Origin: Acinetobacter venetianus RAG-1 = CIP 110063
Lineage (GTDB): Bacteria > Pseudomonadota > Gammaproteobacteria > Pseudomonadales > Moraxellaceae
Reading direction: 5' to 3'
Assembly: GCF_000368585.1 (NCBI RefSeq)
Contig: NZ_KB849558.1
Coordinates: 124,001 to 188,000 of the forward strand
DNA length: 64,000 nucleotides
Shown: piece after piece, positions 24,970 through 33,618 of the stretch
How the letters are laid out: each line of letters starts with the position of its first letter
How positions within the stretch are numbered: position 1 is the first letter of the stretch
Made by a program: the position numbers and the translations under genes
Notes under the pieces: generated by a model
What the model was told of the DNA's origin: nothing
Database searches by the model: none
Seen by the model: the letters and a program-made list of their open reading frames with translations, nothing else

Positions 24970-25737
24970 ATGCTGATCAAAAGACATAAGAAACATACGA
25001 TAGGGATGATTTTTGGAAGTTTATTAATAAGCTCTCAAATCTATGCAGCTGATTCAGTAACCATTTACGCTGCTGCCAGCTTAACCAATGCAGTAAATGA
25101 ATTAGATGTGTTGTATGAAAAAAATTATAAGATGCAAGTGAAAACCTCCTATGCTGGGTCTTCAACATTAGCGAAGCAAATTGAGGCAGGTGCTCCAGCT
25201 GATGTATTTATGTCGGCAGACATACAATGGATGGATTACTTACAGAATAAACAAATCATTAACGCCAAAGATCGTATTAATTTATTAGGGAATCGCCTTG
25301 TGCTGATAACCCCTAAAGATCATCCTCTAAAACTTAAAATGGTTAAAGGGTTCGATCCAAGTAAGGTACTACAAGGTAAGGTATGCACAGGGGATACCAA
25401 TAGTGTTCCAGTCGGAAAATACGCCAAGCAAGCTTTAAACTCACTCGGATGGTGGGAAACGATAAAACCTCGGCTTGTTGAAACAGAAGACGTTCGAGTG
25501 GCTTTAAATTTTGTTGCTAGGGGAGAATGCCAAGCTGGAATTGTTTATGCAACAGATGCTGCTATCAGCAAAGACGTTGTGATTGCAGGTATTTTCCCAG
25601 AAGACACTCACCCTCCAATTATTTACCCGATTGGTCTAGTTAAAAAGAATGCGGATTCAGTAAAGTTCTATCAATTTTTACAAAGTCAGCAGGCTAAAAC
25701 TATATTTCAAAAGTATGGGTTTAGCGTATTAAAGTGA
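24970..25737 (+). CDS. modA: Molybdate ABC transporter, periplasmic binding protein
   Basis: 255 aa with a signal peptide of about 26 residues (ending QIYAA). ModA captures molybdate or tungstate for ModBC. Family segments: VTIYAAASLTNAVNELD, the oxyanion-binding AGSSTLAKQIEAGAPADVFMSAD, and VRVALNFVARGECQAGIVYATDA. Its start is 57 bp from the right end of the IS, so the native upstream region beyond the ModE-like box is gone or displaced. Expression may depend on a promoter created at, or reading out of, the IS end. First gene of modABC; modB starts seven bases after its stop. Confidence 0.93.
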   Translation: MLIKRHKKHTIGMIFGSLLISSQIYAADSVTIYAAASLTNAVNELDVLYEKNYKMQVKTSYAGSSTLAKQIEAGAPADVFMSADIQWMDYLQNKQIINAKDRINLLGNRLVLITPKDHPLKLKMVKGFDPSKVLQGKVCTGDTNSVPVGKYAKQALNSLGWWETIKPRLVETEDVRVALNFVARGECQAGIVYATDAAISKDVVIAGIFPEDTHPPIIYPIGLVKKNADSVKFYQFLQSQQAKTIFQKYGFSVLK

Positions 25738-25744
25738 TTCAGTC

Positions 25745-26437
25745 ATGATATTAAGCCCAGATGAGTTAGAAGTACTGAAACTGTCTTGCAAAGTGGCTGC
25801 AAGTTGCCTCATCTTTAGTCTGGTTCCAGCCGTATTCATCGCTTGGGTTCTAGCAAGAAAAGAGTTTTTTGGTAAATCTCTATTCGAAACATTCATTTTT
25901 CTTCCTTTAGTTTTACCTCCAGTGGTGCCGGGTTATTTATTACTGCAAGTTTTTGGAAATCGTGGATTAATTGGTCAATATCTCGCACCTTATGGATTGG
26001 AGTTTGCATTTAATTGGAAAGGAGCTGTGTTGGCTTCTGCCGTTATGGGTTTTCCACTTCTGGTCCAATCGGTACGCTTGGCAATAGAGCTGGTTGATCA
26101 ACGTTTAGAGATGGCTGCCAAAACCTTGGGGGCTTCTTCCCTTGGTGCATTCATGCAAGTGACTTTACCTTTAGCTAGTAGTGGAATTTTAGTGGGTGGA
26201 ATTCTCTGCTTTTGTCGTAGCTTAGGTGAGTTTGGCGCGACCATCAGTTTTGTAGGTAATGTTGCAGGTGAAACCCGAACTTTGCCTCTGGCGATGTATA
26301 GTTTGATGCAACAACCAGATACTGAGACGGCTGTTTGGCGATTGATTATGATTTCATTGTCGGTTGCATTCTTTGCATTATGGTTTGCTCAATGGTTCAA
26401 CCGTTATCAAAGAAATAAACGTGGTTTTTCATCATGA
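25745..26437 (+). CDS. modB: Molybdate ABC transporter permease
   Basis: 230 aa, about six membrane helices, member of the binding-protein-dependent permease family (CysTW/ModB type). It carries FETFIFLPLVLPPVVPGYLLL, a conserved ModB stretch, and the cytoplasmic EAA loop MAAKTLGASSLGAFMQVTLPLASSGILVG that couples to ModC. GEFGATISFVGN follows, typical of molybdate permeases. ATG at 25745; its last bases overlap the modC start (ATGA), which implies translational coupling. Confidence 0.93.
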   Translation: MILSPDELEVLKLSCKVAASCLIFSLVPAVFIAWVLARKEFFGKSLFETFIFLPLVLPPVVPGYLLLQVFGNRGLIGQYLAPYGLEFAFNWKGAVLASAVMGFPLLVQSVRLAIELVDQRLEMAAKTLGASSLGAFMQVTLPLASSGILVGGILCFCRSLGEFGATISFVGNVAGETRTLPLAMYSLMQQPDTETAVWRLIMISLSVAFFALWFAQWFNRYQRNKRGFSS

Positions 26438-27051
26438 TTGATTGTCATATCTCGATCCAGCAAGGGCAGTTTCACCTTGATCAAGCTTTTAGTTCTGCAC
26501 ATGCTGTAGTTGGTCTATTTGGTGCATCGGGTTCGGGCAAGACAACAATTCTTCATAGCATCGCGGGTTTGATTACGCCTCAATCAGGGTGGATAAAAGT
26601 TCAGGGTCAGACTTGGTTCGATCATCAGCATAAAATAAATCTGAGTACGCAACAACGCCGTGTTGGCTTAGTTTTTCAGGATGCGCAGTTATTTCCTCAT
26701 AAGAATGTAATGCAAAATCTGTTGTTTGGTTTTAAGCATATTCGACCAAATCAACGTCAGTTTGAACTCGACTATATGGTGGAATTGCTTAAATTAGGAC
26801 ATCTGACGGAGCGTATGCCGATCAAGCTTTCTGGTGGAGAAAAACAACGTGTTGCATTAGGACGTGCGTTGTTATATTCACCTCATTTATTGTTAATGGA
26901 TGAACCGTTGTCTGCGCTTGATGCTGATCATAAAGCTGAAATTATTCCTTTTTTTCAAATGGTTAAAAATGAATTAAAGATTCCTATGCTTTATGTCAGC
27001 CATGACAAATCAGAGCTTGAACAACTGACCGAAGACATTTGGTATTTATAA
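26434..27051 (+). CDS. modC: Molybdate ABC transporter ATPase, short form without mop domain
   Basis: 205 aa. Nucleotide-binding domain with Walker A GASGSGKTT (residues 30-38), Q-loop in VGLVFQDAQLFPH, signature LSGGEKQR near residue 132, Walker B LLLMDEPLSALD near 150, and the switch His in YVSHDKSE. E. coli ModC is about 350 aa and carries a C-terminal TOBE/mop domain that binds molybdate for regulation. Here the protein ends right after the ABC domain. The stop overlaps the 3' end of the convergent regulator gene by six bases. Either this lineage has a naturally short ModC or the tail has been lost; the ABC core itself looks intact. Confidence 0.9.
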   Translation: MIDCHISIQQGQFHLDQAFSSAHAVVGLFGASGSGKTTILHSIAGLITPQSGWIKVQGQTWFDHQHKINLSTQQRRVGLVFQDAQLFPHKNVMQNLLFGFKHIRPNQRQFELDYMVELLKLGHLTERMPIKLSGGEKQRVALGRALLYSPHLLLMDEPLSALDADHKAEIIPFFQMVKNELKIPMLYVSHDKSELEQLTEDIWYL

Positions 27052-27312
27052 GTAGCGTTGTAACAAAGCTAAAAACTTCTGCATTTCCTCATCATTTACA
27101 TGATCTGCATCTTTCAGCACATGTTGTTTTAAATGTTGCTCTATGAGCTGATTCATTAAACCATTTACCGCACCTTTGACTGCGGCAACTTGTTGTAAAA
27201 CTTCAATACATGAGCTTTCTGGGTTGAGTATGGATTTTTCAACAGCCGCAACTTGTCCTTGGATTCGTTTAACCCGATTTAAAATTTTCTTGTCATGATG
27301 GAGATGAGACAT
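27046..27312 (-). CDS. RcnR/CsoR-family metal-sensing repressor
   Basis: 88 aa, all-helical DUF156 family (CsoR, RcnR, FrmR, DmeR). It begins MSHLHHDKKILNRVKRIQGQVAAVEK, the family's DNA-binding helix. Candidate metal ligands are His 3 at the N-terminus, the Cys in SSCIEVLQQ near residue 35, and His in IEQHLKQHV near 60-64. This His-Cys-His-His pattern is the RcnR (Ni/Co) pattern rather than CsoR's Cys-His-Cys. It is divergent from the CDF efflux gene with a matching operator between them. The parallel is the DmeR-DmeF pair of Rhizobium, where metal binding releases the repressor. Confidence 0.9.
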   Translation of the reverse strand: MSHLHHDKKILNRVKRIQGQVAAVEKSILNPESSCIEVLQQVAAVKGAVNGLMNQLIEQHLKQHVLKDADHVNDEEMQKFLALLQRYL

Positions 27313-27335
27313 ACTTTTTTTCCAAAAAAAATATA

Positions 27336-27350
27336 TACTGTAGGGGAGTA
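27336..27350. promoter_or_regulatory. RcnR-type operator between regulator and dmeF
   Basis: TACT-GTAGGGG-AGTA, 15 bp, has the same outer TACT/AGTA arms and G-tract centre as the E. coli RcnR site (TACT-G6-N-AGTA). It lies in the 57-bp space between the two divergent start codons, where binding would block both promoters. Confidence 0.75.
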
Positions 27351-27369
27351 TATTTTAAAGCTAAAACAA

Positions 27370-28311
27370 ATGCAGCATAGTAACCTAGAAAGACGTCATT
27401 CACATCAGTTTGATCAAGGCAATCCTCTAGCGCAAAAGCGTATTTTAATTGCAACAATTTTGACTGCAATCATGATGGTTTTAGAAATAGCGGGCGGTTG
27501 GATTTTTAATTCAATGGCGTTATTGGCTGATGGTTGGCATATGAGCTCTCATATGTTGGCTTTAGGTTTAGCTTATTTTGCTTACCGAATGGCACGTCAT
27601 TATGCGCATGATCCACGATTTAGTTTTGGTACATGGAAAATTGAAGTCTTAGCTGGTTATAGCAGTGCAATCTTATTGATGGTTGTTGCTTTAATGATGG
27701 GTATTCAATCACTTGAGCGCTTATTTAATCCTGTTACGATTCATTTTAATGAAGCAATTCCGATTGCGATTGTTGGGCTAGTGATTAATTTAGTTTGTGC
27801 TTGGTTACTACATGAAGGTGGACATGATCACCACCATCATGATCATCATCATGGACATTCACACCATCACCATTCACATGATCATCATCATGATTTAAAT
27901 CAAAAAGCGGCTTTTTTACATGTAGTTGCTGATGCCGTAACTTCAGTTTTTGCGATTATTGCTTTATTTGCAGCTAAATATTTTGGTTGGAATTTTTTAG
28001 ATGCACTATTAGGACTTGTTGGAGCATTGTTGGTCGCAAAGTGGTCTTGGGGATTGATTCAGGAAACAGGGAAGACGCTATTAGATGCTGAAATGGAGCA
28101 TCCTGTGGTCGCAGAAATTCGAGAGCTGATTGCAACGTTTAAGGATGTTGAAATTACTGATCTGCATGTGTGGAAAGTGGGCAAGGGTAAATTTTCTTGT
28201 ATTCTCGGTTTAGAGACGACAAGTGCTGATTTAAACCCTGATCAAATCAAAGCTGAATTATCGATTCACGAAGAAATTGTACATGCCTCCATTGAGATTC
28301 ATCACATCTAA
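27370..28311 (+). CDS. dmeF: Cation diffusion facilitator, DmeF type (Co/Ni efflux)
   Basis: 313 aa from the ATG at 27370; an upstream in-frame ATG at 27295 would overlap the regulator gene and cover the operator, so I reject it. CDF exporters use six helices and the proton gradient to expel divalent metals. The metal-site motif is LLADGWHMSSHMLALGLAYFA in helix II and HVVADAVTSVFAI in helix V (HxxxD pairs). A loop of about 25 residues, about 150-175, is almost entirely His, Asp, Gly and Ser. A C-terminal cytoplasmic domain ends HASIEIHHI. The RcnR-type partner suggests Co and Ni rather than Zn as substrates. Confidence 0.9.
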   Translation: MQHSNLERRHSHQFDQGNPLAQKRILIATILTAIMMVLEIAGGWIFNSMALLADGWHMSSHMLALGLAYFAYRMARHYAHDPRFSFGTWKIEVLAGYSSAILLMVVALMMGIQSLERLFNPVTIHFNEAIPIAIVGLVINLVCAWLLHEGGHDHHHHDHHHGHSHHHHSHDHHHDLNQKAAFLHVVADAVTSVFAIIALFAAKYFGWNFLDALLGLVGALLVAKWSWGLIQETGKTLLDAEMEHPVVAEIRELIATFKDVEITDLHVWKVGKGKFSCILGLETTSADLNPDQIKAELSIHEEIVHASIEIHHI

Positions 28312-28316
28312 TCGAT

Positions 28317-28366
28317 AAACCACACTAAAGCTGAATTCTCCTTTGCTCTAGTGTGGTTTGATTTTT
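28317..28366. terminator. Terminator between dmeF and chrA
   Basis: An 11-bp perfect stem (28317-28327 with 28349-28359) with a 21-base loop, followed by GA and seven T on the plus strand. It serves dmeF and lies at the 3' end of the convergent chrA. Confidence 0.8.
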
Positions 28367-29710
28367 TTAGATAAGTAAATATACGGCTAAACCACAAAGC
28401 GCTGAGACAAAAATCACGTACAGGACGTTGATTTGAAATTTAAATAAAGCGATCAATGCGGCAATGGTGATGAGTGCTGCACTATAATCAAAAGCTTGTT
28501 CAAAGCCATTTGGCCAAAGTACATGATAACTAAAAAATAATGCCAAATTTAATATGACACCGACGACTGCTGCTGTAATGGCAGTTAAAGGTGCTGTAAA
28601 TTTCAATTCATTGTGGGTGGATTCGATAATTGGAGCACCAGCTAAAATAAATACAAAAGAAAAAAGAAAAGTAAACCACGTAACGATGATTGCTCCTACA
28701 ACACCAGCAATAAAGAGATGCTCTACACCGAATAAAACTTGATTAAAAGCACCCACAAAACCGACAAAAGCAACGATCATGATTAATGGGCCTGGTGTGC
28801 TTTCACCTAATGCAAGACCATCAATCATTTGCGTTGGATTGAGCCATGCATAATGATCAACTGCACCTTGATAAACATACGGTAACACAGCATACGCGCC
28901 ACCAAAGGTCAGTAAAGCAGCTTTGCTGAAAAACCATGCCATTTGAGTGTAGGTATGTTGCCAACCTAAGCTGAAGCTCAAAATAAGTATCGGCAAACAC
29001 CATAAAATAGCGGCAATTATTAAAATTTTCCCGAGTCGAGACCAACTAAAGATCGCATGTTGGGGTAAAGGAGTATCATCATCAATGTGTGCAGTGCCGT
29101 AATTCTTTTGCTGATGCTGTTGAGTATTTTGTTGATTAAATAACCGAGGATAATATTTACTGAATACATATCCCGATGCTGCCGCACAAAAAATTATGAG
29201 TGGAAAAGGAAGACTAAATACAAAGATGGCAATAAATGCTGCGACTGCAATTAACCATAAAAGGTGATTTTTTAAAGTTCGATGGCCAATACGATACGTT
29301 GCATGAAATACGATGGCTGTTACTGCGGGTTTGATCCCATAAAAAAGCCCCGCAATAATTGGAACATCACCAAATTGAATATAAATCCATGACAATAAAA
29401 TCAGTAGAAAGAGAGAGGGTAAAATAAACAGTATGCCCGCGATCAATCCACCAGCAGTTCGGTGCATCAGCCAGCCCATATAGGTCGCTAATTGTTGTGC
29501 TTCAGGGCCGGGTAATAGCATGCAATAGTTGAGTGCATGTAAAAATCTTCGTTCTGAAATCCAGCGTTTTTGTTCAACTAGCTCGTGATGCATCACTGCG
29601 ATTTGACCCGCTGGTCCACCAAAACTGATAAAACCTAGTTTTAGCCAAAACCAAAAAGCTTGCCAAAATGGAATTGCTGGCTGGATTGAAACATCGTTGG
29701 ACTGCTGCAT
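28367..29710 (-). CDS. chrA: Chromate transporter ChrA
   Basis: 447 aa, two homologous membrane halves as in the long-chain CHR family, which exports chromate. The first half has FWLKLGFISFGGPAGQIAVMHHELVEQKRWISERRF with the conserved FGGPAGQ, then MLLPGPEAQQLATYMGW. The second repeats this as FFSKAALLTFGGAYAVLPYV and LGESTPGPLIMIVAFVGF. A hydrophilic linker with many Gln and His (QQNTQQHQQK, near residue 195) separates them. No chrB regulator is adjacent. ATG at 29708-29710. Role: inner-membrane efflux giving chromate resistance. Confidence 0.92.
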   Translation of the reverse strand: MQQSNDVSIQPAIPFWQAFWFWLKLGFISFGGPAGQIAVMHHELVEQKRWISERRFLHALNYCMLLPGPEAQQLATYMGWLMHRTAGGLIAGILFILPSLFLLILLSWIYIQFGDVPIIAGLFYGIKPAVTAIVFHATYRIGHRTLKNHLLWLIAVAAFIAIFVFSLPFPLIIFCAAASGYVFSKYYPRLFNQQNTQQHQQKNYGTAHIDDDTPLPQHAIFSWSRLGKILIIAAILWCLPILILSFSLGWQHTYTQMAWFFSKAALLTFGGAYAVLPYVYQGAVDHYAWLNPTQMIDGLALGESTPGPLIMIVAFVGFVGAFNQVLFGVEHLFIAGVVGAIIVTWFTFLFSFVFILAGAPIIESTHNELKFTAPLTAITAAVVGVILNLALFFSYHVLWPNGFEQAFDYSAALITIAALIALFKFQINVLYVIFVSALCGLAVYLLI

Positions 29711-29952
29711 TCAGATTTCTCAATATATTCTTTTACTTATTAGGTCATTGAAATAAATCACCTAAGTCAGATAGGACATTTTAGTGATTGAATAATTCAG
29801 AATGATGAATTGTTAAAGTCACTTCAATTGAATTCATCAGATAATCTTAATTTCTATATATTAAAAATAAATAAGCAACGCATTTTTTCTTATTTTTAAT
29901 CATAAAGCGTGGCGCATAACATAAGTCGATATTGTTGAAAGATCATCTAATT

Positions 29953-30975
29953 ATGGCTATCAAGAACACGAAGCCGCTCATTGTTACAGCAATCGTCCTA
30001 GTGGCGATTGTTGCTTTTATTGTCTATCAAAATCAAAAAGATGCTACTCCAAACCTATCTAAAAATGGTCAGACCGTGGTGATAGCTTATCAAACTGGTG
30101 TGGATCCAACTAAGGTTGCTCAAGCCAATGGTGATTATGAACGTGATAGTAATCAAGCAATTCAATGGCGTAAATTTGATGCGGGTTCAGATGTGGTCAA
30201 TGCATTAGCTTCGGGCGATGTCGTGATTGGCAATATTGGCTCAAGTCCATTGGCGGCTGCAGCCAGCCGTGATTTACCGATTGAAGTGTTTTTGGTGACA
30301 GCAAAATTAGGTGGTTCTGAGGCATTGGTGGTCAGCAACAAATCAGGCATTAAAACGCCGCAGGATTTGATTGGAAAAACCATCGCTGTGCCATTCGTTT
30401 CAACCACACATTACAGCTTATTGTCCGCTTTAAAGCATTGGAATATTGCAGACAATCAGGTCAAGATCATCAATTTGCGTCCACCTGAAATTACAGCGGC
30501 ATGGGAACGTGGTGATATCGATGCGACTTATGTTTGGGAACCTGCATTGAGTAAAGTCAAAGCCAGTGGTCATGTATTAACAGACTCGAAACAAGTCGGC
30601 GAGTGGGGCGCGCCAACTTATGATCTTTGGGTGGTTCGTAAAGACTTTGCCGAGAAAAATCCTGAGTTCTTGAAAGCATTCGTGAAGACCAGTTTGCAAC
30701 AGATCGAAGCCTATAACCAAGACCCAAAAGCATTTGAACAAAATGCGGACAATATCCAAAAAATGGCTCAACTGACAGGCTCTGATGCGAAAGATATTCC
30801 TTTACTGTTGTCAGGCAATATTTATCTGAATGGCCAGCAACAACACGCAACTTTAGCGGGTGAATTCGCCAAGAATATTTTTGATACAGCGACTTTCTTA
30901 AAAAGTCAGGGCAAGGTCGATCAGGTGAAGCCTGATTATCAAGGCAATGTCACCACCCAACTCTTACAGCCATAG
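29953..30975 (+). CDS. tauA: Taurine ABC transporter, substrate-binding protein
   Basis: 340 aa from the ATG at 29953; a TTG seven codons earlier is a weaker option. TauA binds taurine in the periplasm for import as a sulfur source. The N-terminus is a hydrophobic signal or membrane anchor (LIVTAIVLVAIVAFIVY). Binding-fold segments are VVIAYQTGVDPTKVAQANGDYER, WRKFDAGSDVVNALASGDV, NIGSSPLAAAASRDLPIEVF and TYVWEPALSKVKASG, which are close to TauA/SsuA. There is no Cys lipobox. First gene of a tight tauABCD operon with normal taurine-gene order. No Cbl- or CysB-like regulator gene is nearby. Confidence 0.93.
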   Translation: MAIKNTKPLIVTAIVLVAIVAFIVYQNQKDATPNLSKNGQTVVIAYQTGVDPTKVAQANGDYERDSNQAIQWRKFDAGSDVVNALASGDVVIGNIGSSPLAAAASRDLPIEVFLVTAKLGGSEALVVSNKSGIKTPQDLIGKTIAVPFVSTTHYSLLSALKHWNIADNQVKIINLRPPEITAAWERGDIDATYVWEPALSKVKASGHVLTDSKQVGEWGAPTYDLWVVRKDFAEKNPEFLKAFVKTSLQQIEAYNQDPKAFEQNADNIQKMAQLTGSDAKDIPLLLSGNIYLNGQQQHATLAGEFAKNIFDTATFLKSQGKVDQVKPDYQGNVTTQLLQP

Positions 30976-30984
30976 GAGATCGAA

Positions 30985-31776
30985 ATGAGCGTATTAGCTG
31001 CTGAGCATCTTCATTTAACTTTTCCAAAGCAGATTGTACCTGTATTGCAAGATATCAATCTCAAGATTGCAGAAGGGAGTTTGACGGTAATTTTGGGCGA
31101 GTCCGGCTGTGGTAAAACCACTTTGTTAAATATTTTGGCAGGCTTCCAAGCACCGAGTTTGGGGCGGATTACACTGGATCATGAAGTCGTGACTGCGCCT
31201 GATGCGCGCCGTGCGGTGGTCTTTCAGGATCATGCCTTGTTGCCGTGGTTAAATGTCTCGGAAAATATTGGTTTTGCTTTGCAGCTTAAGGGCTTGAAAG
31301 CGCAAGAGATTCAGCAACAAGTCGATGCTATTCTGAAAATTGTGGGTTTAAGCCATGTTGCTCAAGCCAATATCTGGGAATTGTCAGGTGGCATGAAACA
31401 ACGTGTCGGTATTGCGCGTGCTTTGATTAGCCACGCAGCTTTTATTCTATTGGATGAGCCTTTTGCAGCTTTAGATGCTTTTACTCGTGAAACCATGCAA
31501 CAACTGGTTCTAGATCTGTGGATTGAGCAAAATAAATCATTCTTCCTGATCACGCATGAAATTGAAGAAGCGTTGTTGTTGAGCAATCAACTGGTGTTGA
31601 TGACAGCTCGACCTGGCAAGATCGTAGAAACATTAAAGCTGGATTTTGCAGATCGTTATAACCAGGGTGAATCGATTCGTGCAATTAAATCAGATCCGAA
31701 ATTTATTCAATTGCGTGAACAACTGTTTGAACGTTTACGTGTGCAGAAACAGGCAGGGCATGAGGTGGCTGTATGA
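30985..31776 (+). CDS. tauB: Taurine ABC transporter ATPase
   Basis: 263 aa. Nucleotide-binding domain with Walker A GESGCGKTT (about residues 38-46), Q-loop VVFQDHALLPW, signature ELSGGMKQRVGIARAL near residue 132, Walker B FILLDEPFAALD near 152 and switch His in FLITHEIEEAL. The PWLNVSENIGFAL and FTRETMQ segments place it in the nitrate/sulfonate/taurine subfamily. The start follows AGGAGA by seven bases, nine bases after the tauA stop. The stop overlaps the tauC start (ATGA). Confidence 0.94.
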   Translation: MSVLAAEHLHLTFPKQIVPVLQDINLKIAEGSLTVILGESGCGKTTLLNILAGFQAPSLGRITLDHEVVTAPDARRAVVFQDHALLPWLNVSENIGFALQLKGLKAQEIQQQVDAILKIVGLSHVAQANIWELSGGMKQRVGIARALISHAAFILLDEPFAALDAFTRETMQQLVLDLWIEQNKSFFLITHEIEEALLLSNQLVLMTARPGKIVETLKLDFADRYNQGESIRAIKSDPKFIQLREQLFERLRVQKQAGHEVAV

Positions 31777-32654
31777 CGGGTCAAGCTAAAAATACAGCCT
31801 ATGAGGTGAGCAAGGCCGAAGAGCCACAACAGATCAACAAGTCACAATCCGCTTCGGTTTTAAGTCCAATATGGGCTTTCTTTACTCGACATCGTAGTTT
31901 AGCGCTGAGTCTTTCCAGTGTCTTGAGCGTACTGGTGATTTGGTATTTGATCACTGCATTAAAAATTGTCCCAAGCCTGTTTTTACCAAGTCCACAAGCA
32001 GTATGGCAAAAGTTCCTTGAGGTCAGTCAGCAAGGTTTTATGAAAGCCACTTTATGGCAGCATTTAGCAGCGAGTATTTCGCGTGTCTTGCTGGCACTTG
32101 TTGCAGCGATTGCGATTGGTGTGCCTTTAGGTTTGTGGATGGGGCTGAATAAATGGGTTCGTGCCGTGCTTGATCCATTGGTTGAGTTGTTGCGTCCGAT
32201 TCCACCGTTAGCGTATTTGCCATTATTGGTGATTTGGTTTGGGATTGGTGAAACCACTAAAGTGCTTTTGATTTTCTTCTCCATTCTTGCACCAGTGATT
32301 ATCAGTAGTACGCATGGGGTGTTGAGTCATCAGCTCAATCGTGAGCGTGCAGCCCTATCATTGGGTGCAAGTCAGTCACAGGTATTCTGGCATGTGATTT
32401 TACCGACCGCATTACCGCATATTTTAACGGGTATTCGTATTGGTTTAGGTGTTGGTTGGTCAACCTTAGTGGCTTCGGAGTTAGTCGCGGCAGATCGTGG
32501 TATTGGTTTTATGGTGCAGTCGGCGGCGCAGTTCCTGATTACTGATACTGTAGTACTTGGTATTATTGTGATTGCGATTGTCGCAGTCAGTTTTGAATTA
32601 TTCTTGCGTTGGTTACAGAAGCAATTATCTCCTTGGTATGGTCAACAGCTGTAA
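31773..32654 (+). CDS. tauC: Taurine ABC transporter permease
   Basis: 293 aa, about six membrane helices after a polar N-terminus of about 45 residues. The substrate-entry and coupling segments are SLFLPSPQAVWQKFLE, HLAASISRVLLALVAAIAIG, PIPPLAYLPLLVIWFGIGETTK and the EAA loop ERAALSLGASQSQVFWHVILP. GVGWSTLVASELVAADRGIGFMVQ is a well-kept TauC/SsuC signature. The gene overlaps tauB by four bases; tauD follows within 31 bp. Confidence 0.94.
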   Translation: MTGQAKNTAYEVSKAEEPQQINKSQSASVLSPIWAFFTRHRSLALSLSSVLSVLVIWYLITALKIVPSLFLPSPQAVWQKFLEVSQQGFMKATLWQHLAASISRVLLALVAAIAIGVPLGLWMGLNKWVRAVLDPLVELLRPIPPLAYLPLLVIWFGIGETTKVLLIFFSILAPVIISSTHGVLSHQLNRERAALSLGASQSQVFWHVILPTALPHILTGIRIGLGVGWSTLVASELVAADRGIGFMVQSAAQFLITDTVVLGIIVIAIVAVSFELFLRWLQKQLSPWYGQQL

Positions 32655-32684
32655 GTGCAAATAGTAAAGATGAGAGAGTTAGAG

Positions 32685-33530
32685 ATGACGTTAAATATTG
32701 AAATGATTAAACCAACAATCGGTGCAATTATTCATGATGTTGATTTAAACAAGGCTGATGAAAATACGACGCAACAAATTCAACAAGCGCTACTTGATCA
32801 TCATGTGATTTTCTTTCGCAAACAACAGCTGGCACCACAGGCACAAGCTGAGTTAGCACGTAGTTTTGGTTCTTTGCACATCCATCCGATCTATCCATCT
32901 ATTGATAATGTGCCTGAAATCATTGTACTGGATAGCTGGAAACAAGACTTGCGTGATAATGAGCTTTGGCATACTGATGTGACTTTTAGCCAGAAACCGC
33001 CATTGGGTTGTGTATTACAAGCCATCAAGATTCCTCCTGTAGGCGGTGATACGCTATGGTCGAGTGGGGCTGCTGCATTTGCTGCGCTAGATCAAGATTT
33101 ACAGACGAAGTTAAAGGGCTTAACCGCAACGCATGATATCTGCCAGTCTTTCCCGCTTGAGCGTTTTGCGCATAATGATGTTGAGCGTCACAAGCTGGAA
33201 GAAACTTTTAAGCGTAATCCACCAGTTGTTCATCCTGTGGTGAGAACGCATCCAGTTACAGGTCAGCCAATTTTGTTTGTGAGTGAAGGTTTTACCACAC
33301 GTATTAATGAGTTGGATGAGACCGAAAGTGTTGAATTGCTGCAGTACTTATTTGCGCATGCCACCAATGAGCAGTTTCATCTGCGTTGGCAGTGGCAGGC
33401 GGGTGATGTAGCGATTTGGGATAATCGTTGTACGCAGCATAAGGCTTTATTTGATTATGGTGATGCGCATCGAATTATGCATCGTGCCACGATTAATGGT
33501 GATGTACCGTTTTATCAAGCGGCAAGTTAA
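32685..33530 (+). CDS. tauD: Taurine dioxygenase (2-oxoglutarate/Fe(II)-dependent)
   Basis: 281 aa from the ATG at 32685, with GAGAG just upstream; alternative starts at 32655 (GTG) and 32670 (ATG) would add up to ten residues. TauD hydroxylates taurine so that it falls apart to sulfite and aminoacetaldehyde, releasing sulfur for growth. The Fe triad is H95 and D97 in ELWHTDVTF and the distal His in TQHKALFDY near residue 250. The 2-oxoglutarate Arg is in HRIMHR near 266. The N-terminal IGAIIHDVDL block is standard. It ends at a hairpin terminator, closing tauABCD. Confidence 0.94.
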   Translation: MTLNIEMIKPTIGAIIHDVDLNKADENTTQQIQQALLDHHVIFFRKQQLAPQAQAELARSFGSLHIHPIYPSIDNVPEIIVLDSWKQDLRDNELWHTDVTFSQKPPLGCVLQAIKIPPVGGDTLWSSGAAAFAALDQDLQTKLKGLTATHDICQSFPLERFAHNDVERHKLEETFKRNPPVVHPVVRTHPVTGQPILFVSEGFTTRINELDETESVELLQYLFAHATNEQFHLRWQWQAGDVAIWDNRCTQHKALFDYGDAHRIMHRATINGDVPFYQAAS

Positions 33531-33544
33531 AATTTAGTTTTGAT

Positions 33545-33574
33545 AAAAAGCTTGGGTAAAATCCTGAGCTTTTT
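33545..33574 (+). terminator. Terminator of tauABCD
   Basis: An 8-bp stem AAAAAGCT/AGCTTTTT (33545-33552 with 33567-33574) with extra inner GG/CC pairs, closing in T5. Confidence 0.75.
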
Positions 33575-33618
33575 ATTCTTGGGGCTGAGGTTATTTCCAG
33601 TATTTGATACTCGGTAAT

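Noticed and set aside
27295..27369. Longer DmeF from the ATG at 27295
   Set aside because: It would overlap the start of the divergent regulator gene and put the operator inside the coding region.
27815..27900. Short tandem CATCAC-type repeat
   Set aside because: It is simply the coding sequence of the His-rich loop in DmeF.
30557..30850. Antisense frame of 97 codons inside tauA
   Set aside because: Complete overlap with a well-supported gene, with no start signal; a shadow.
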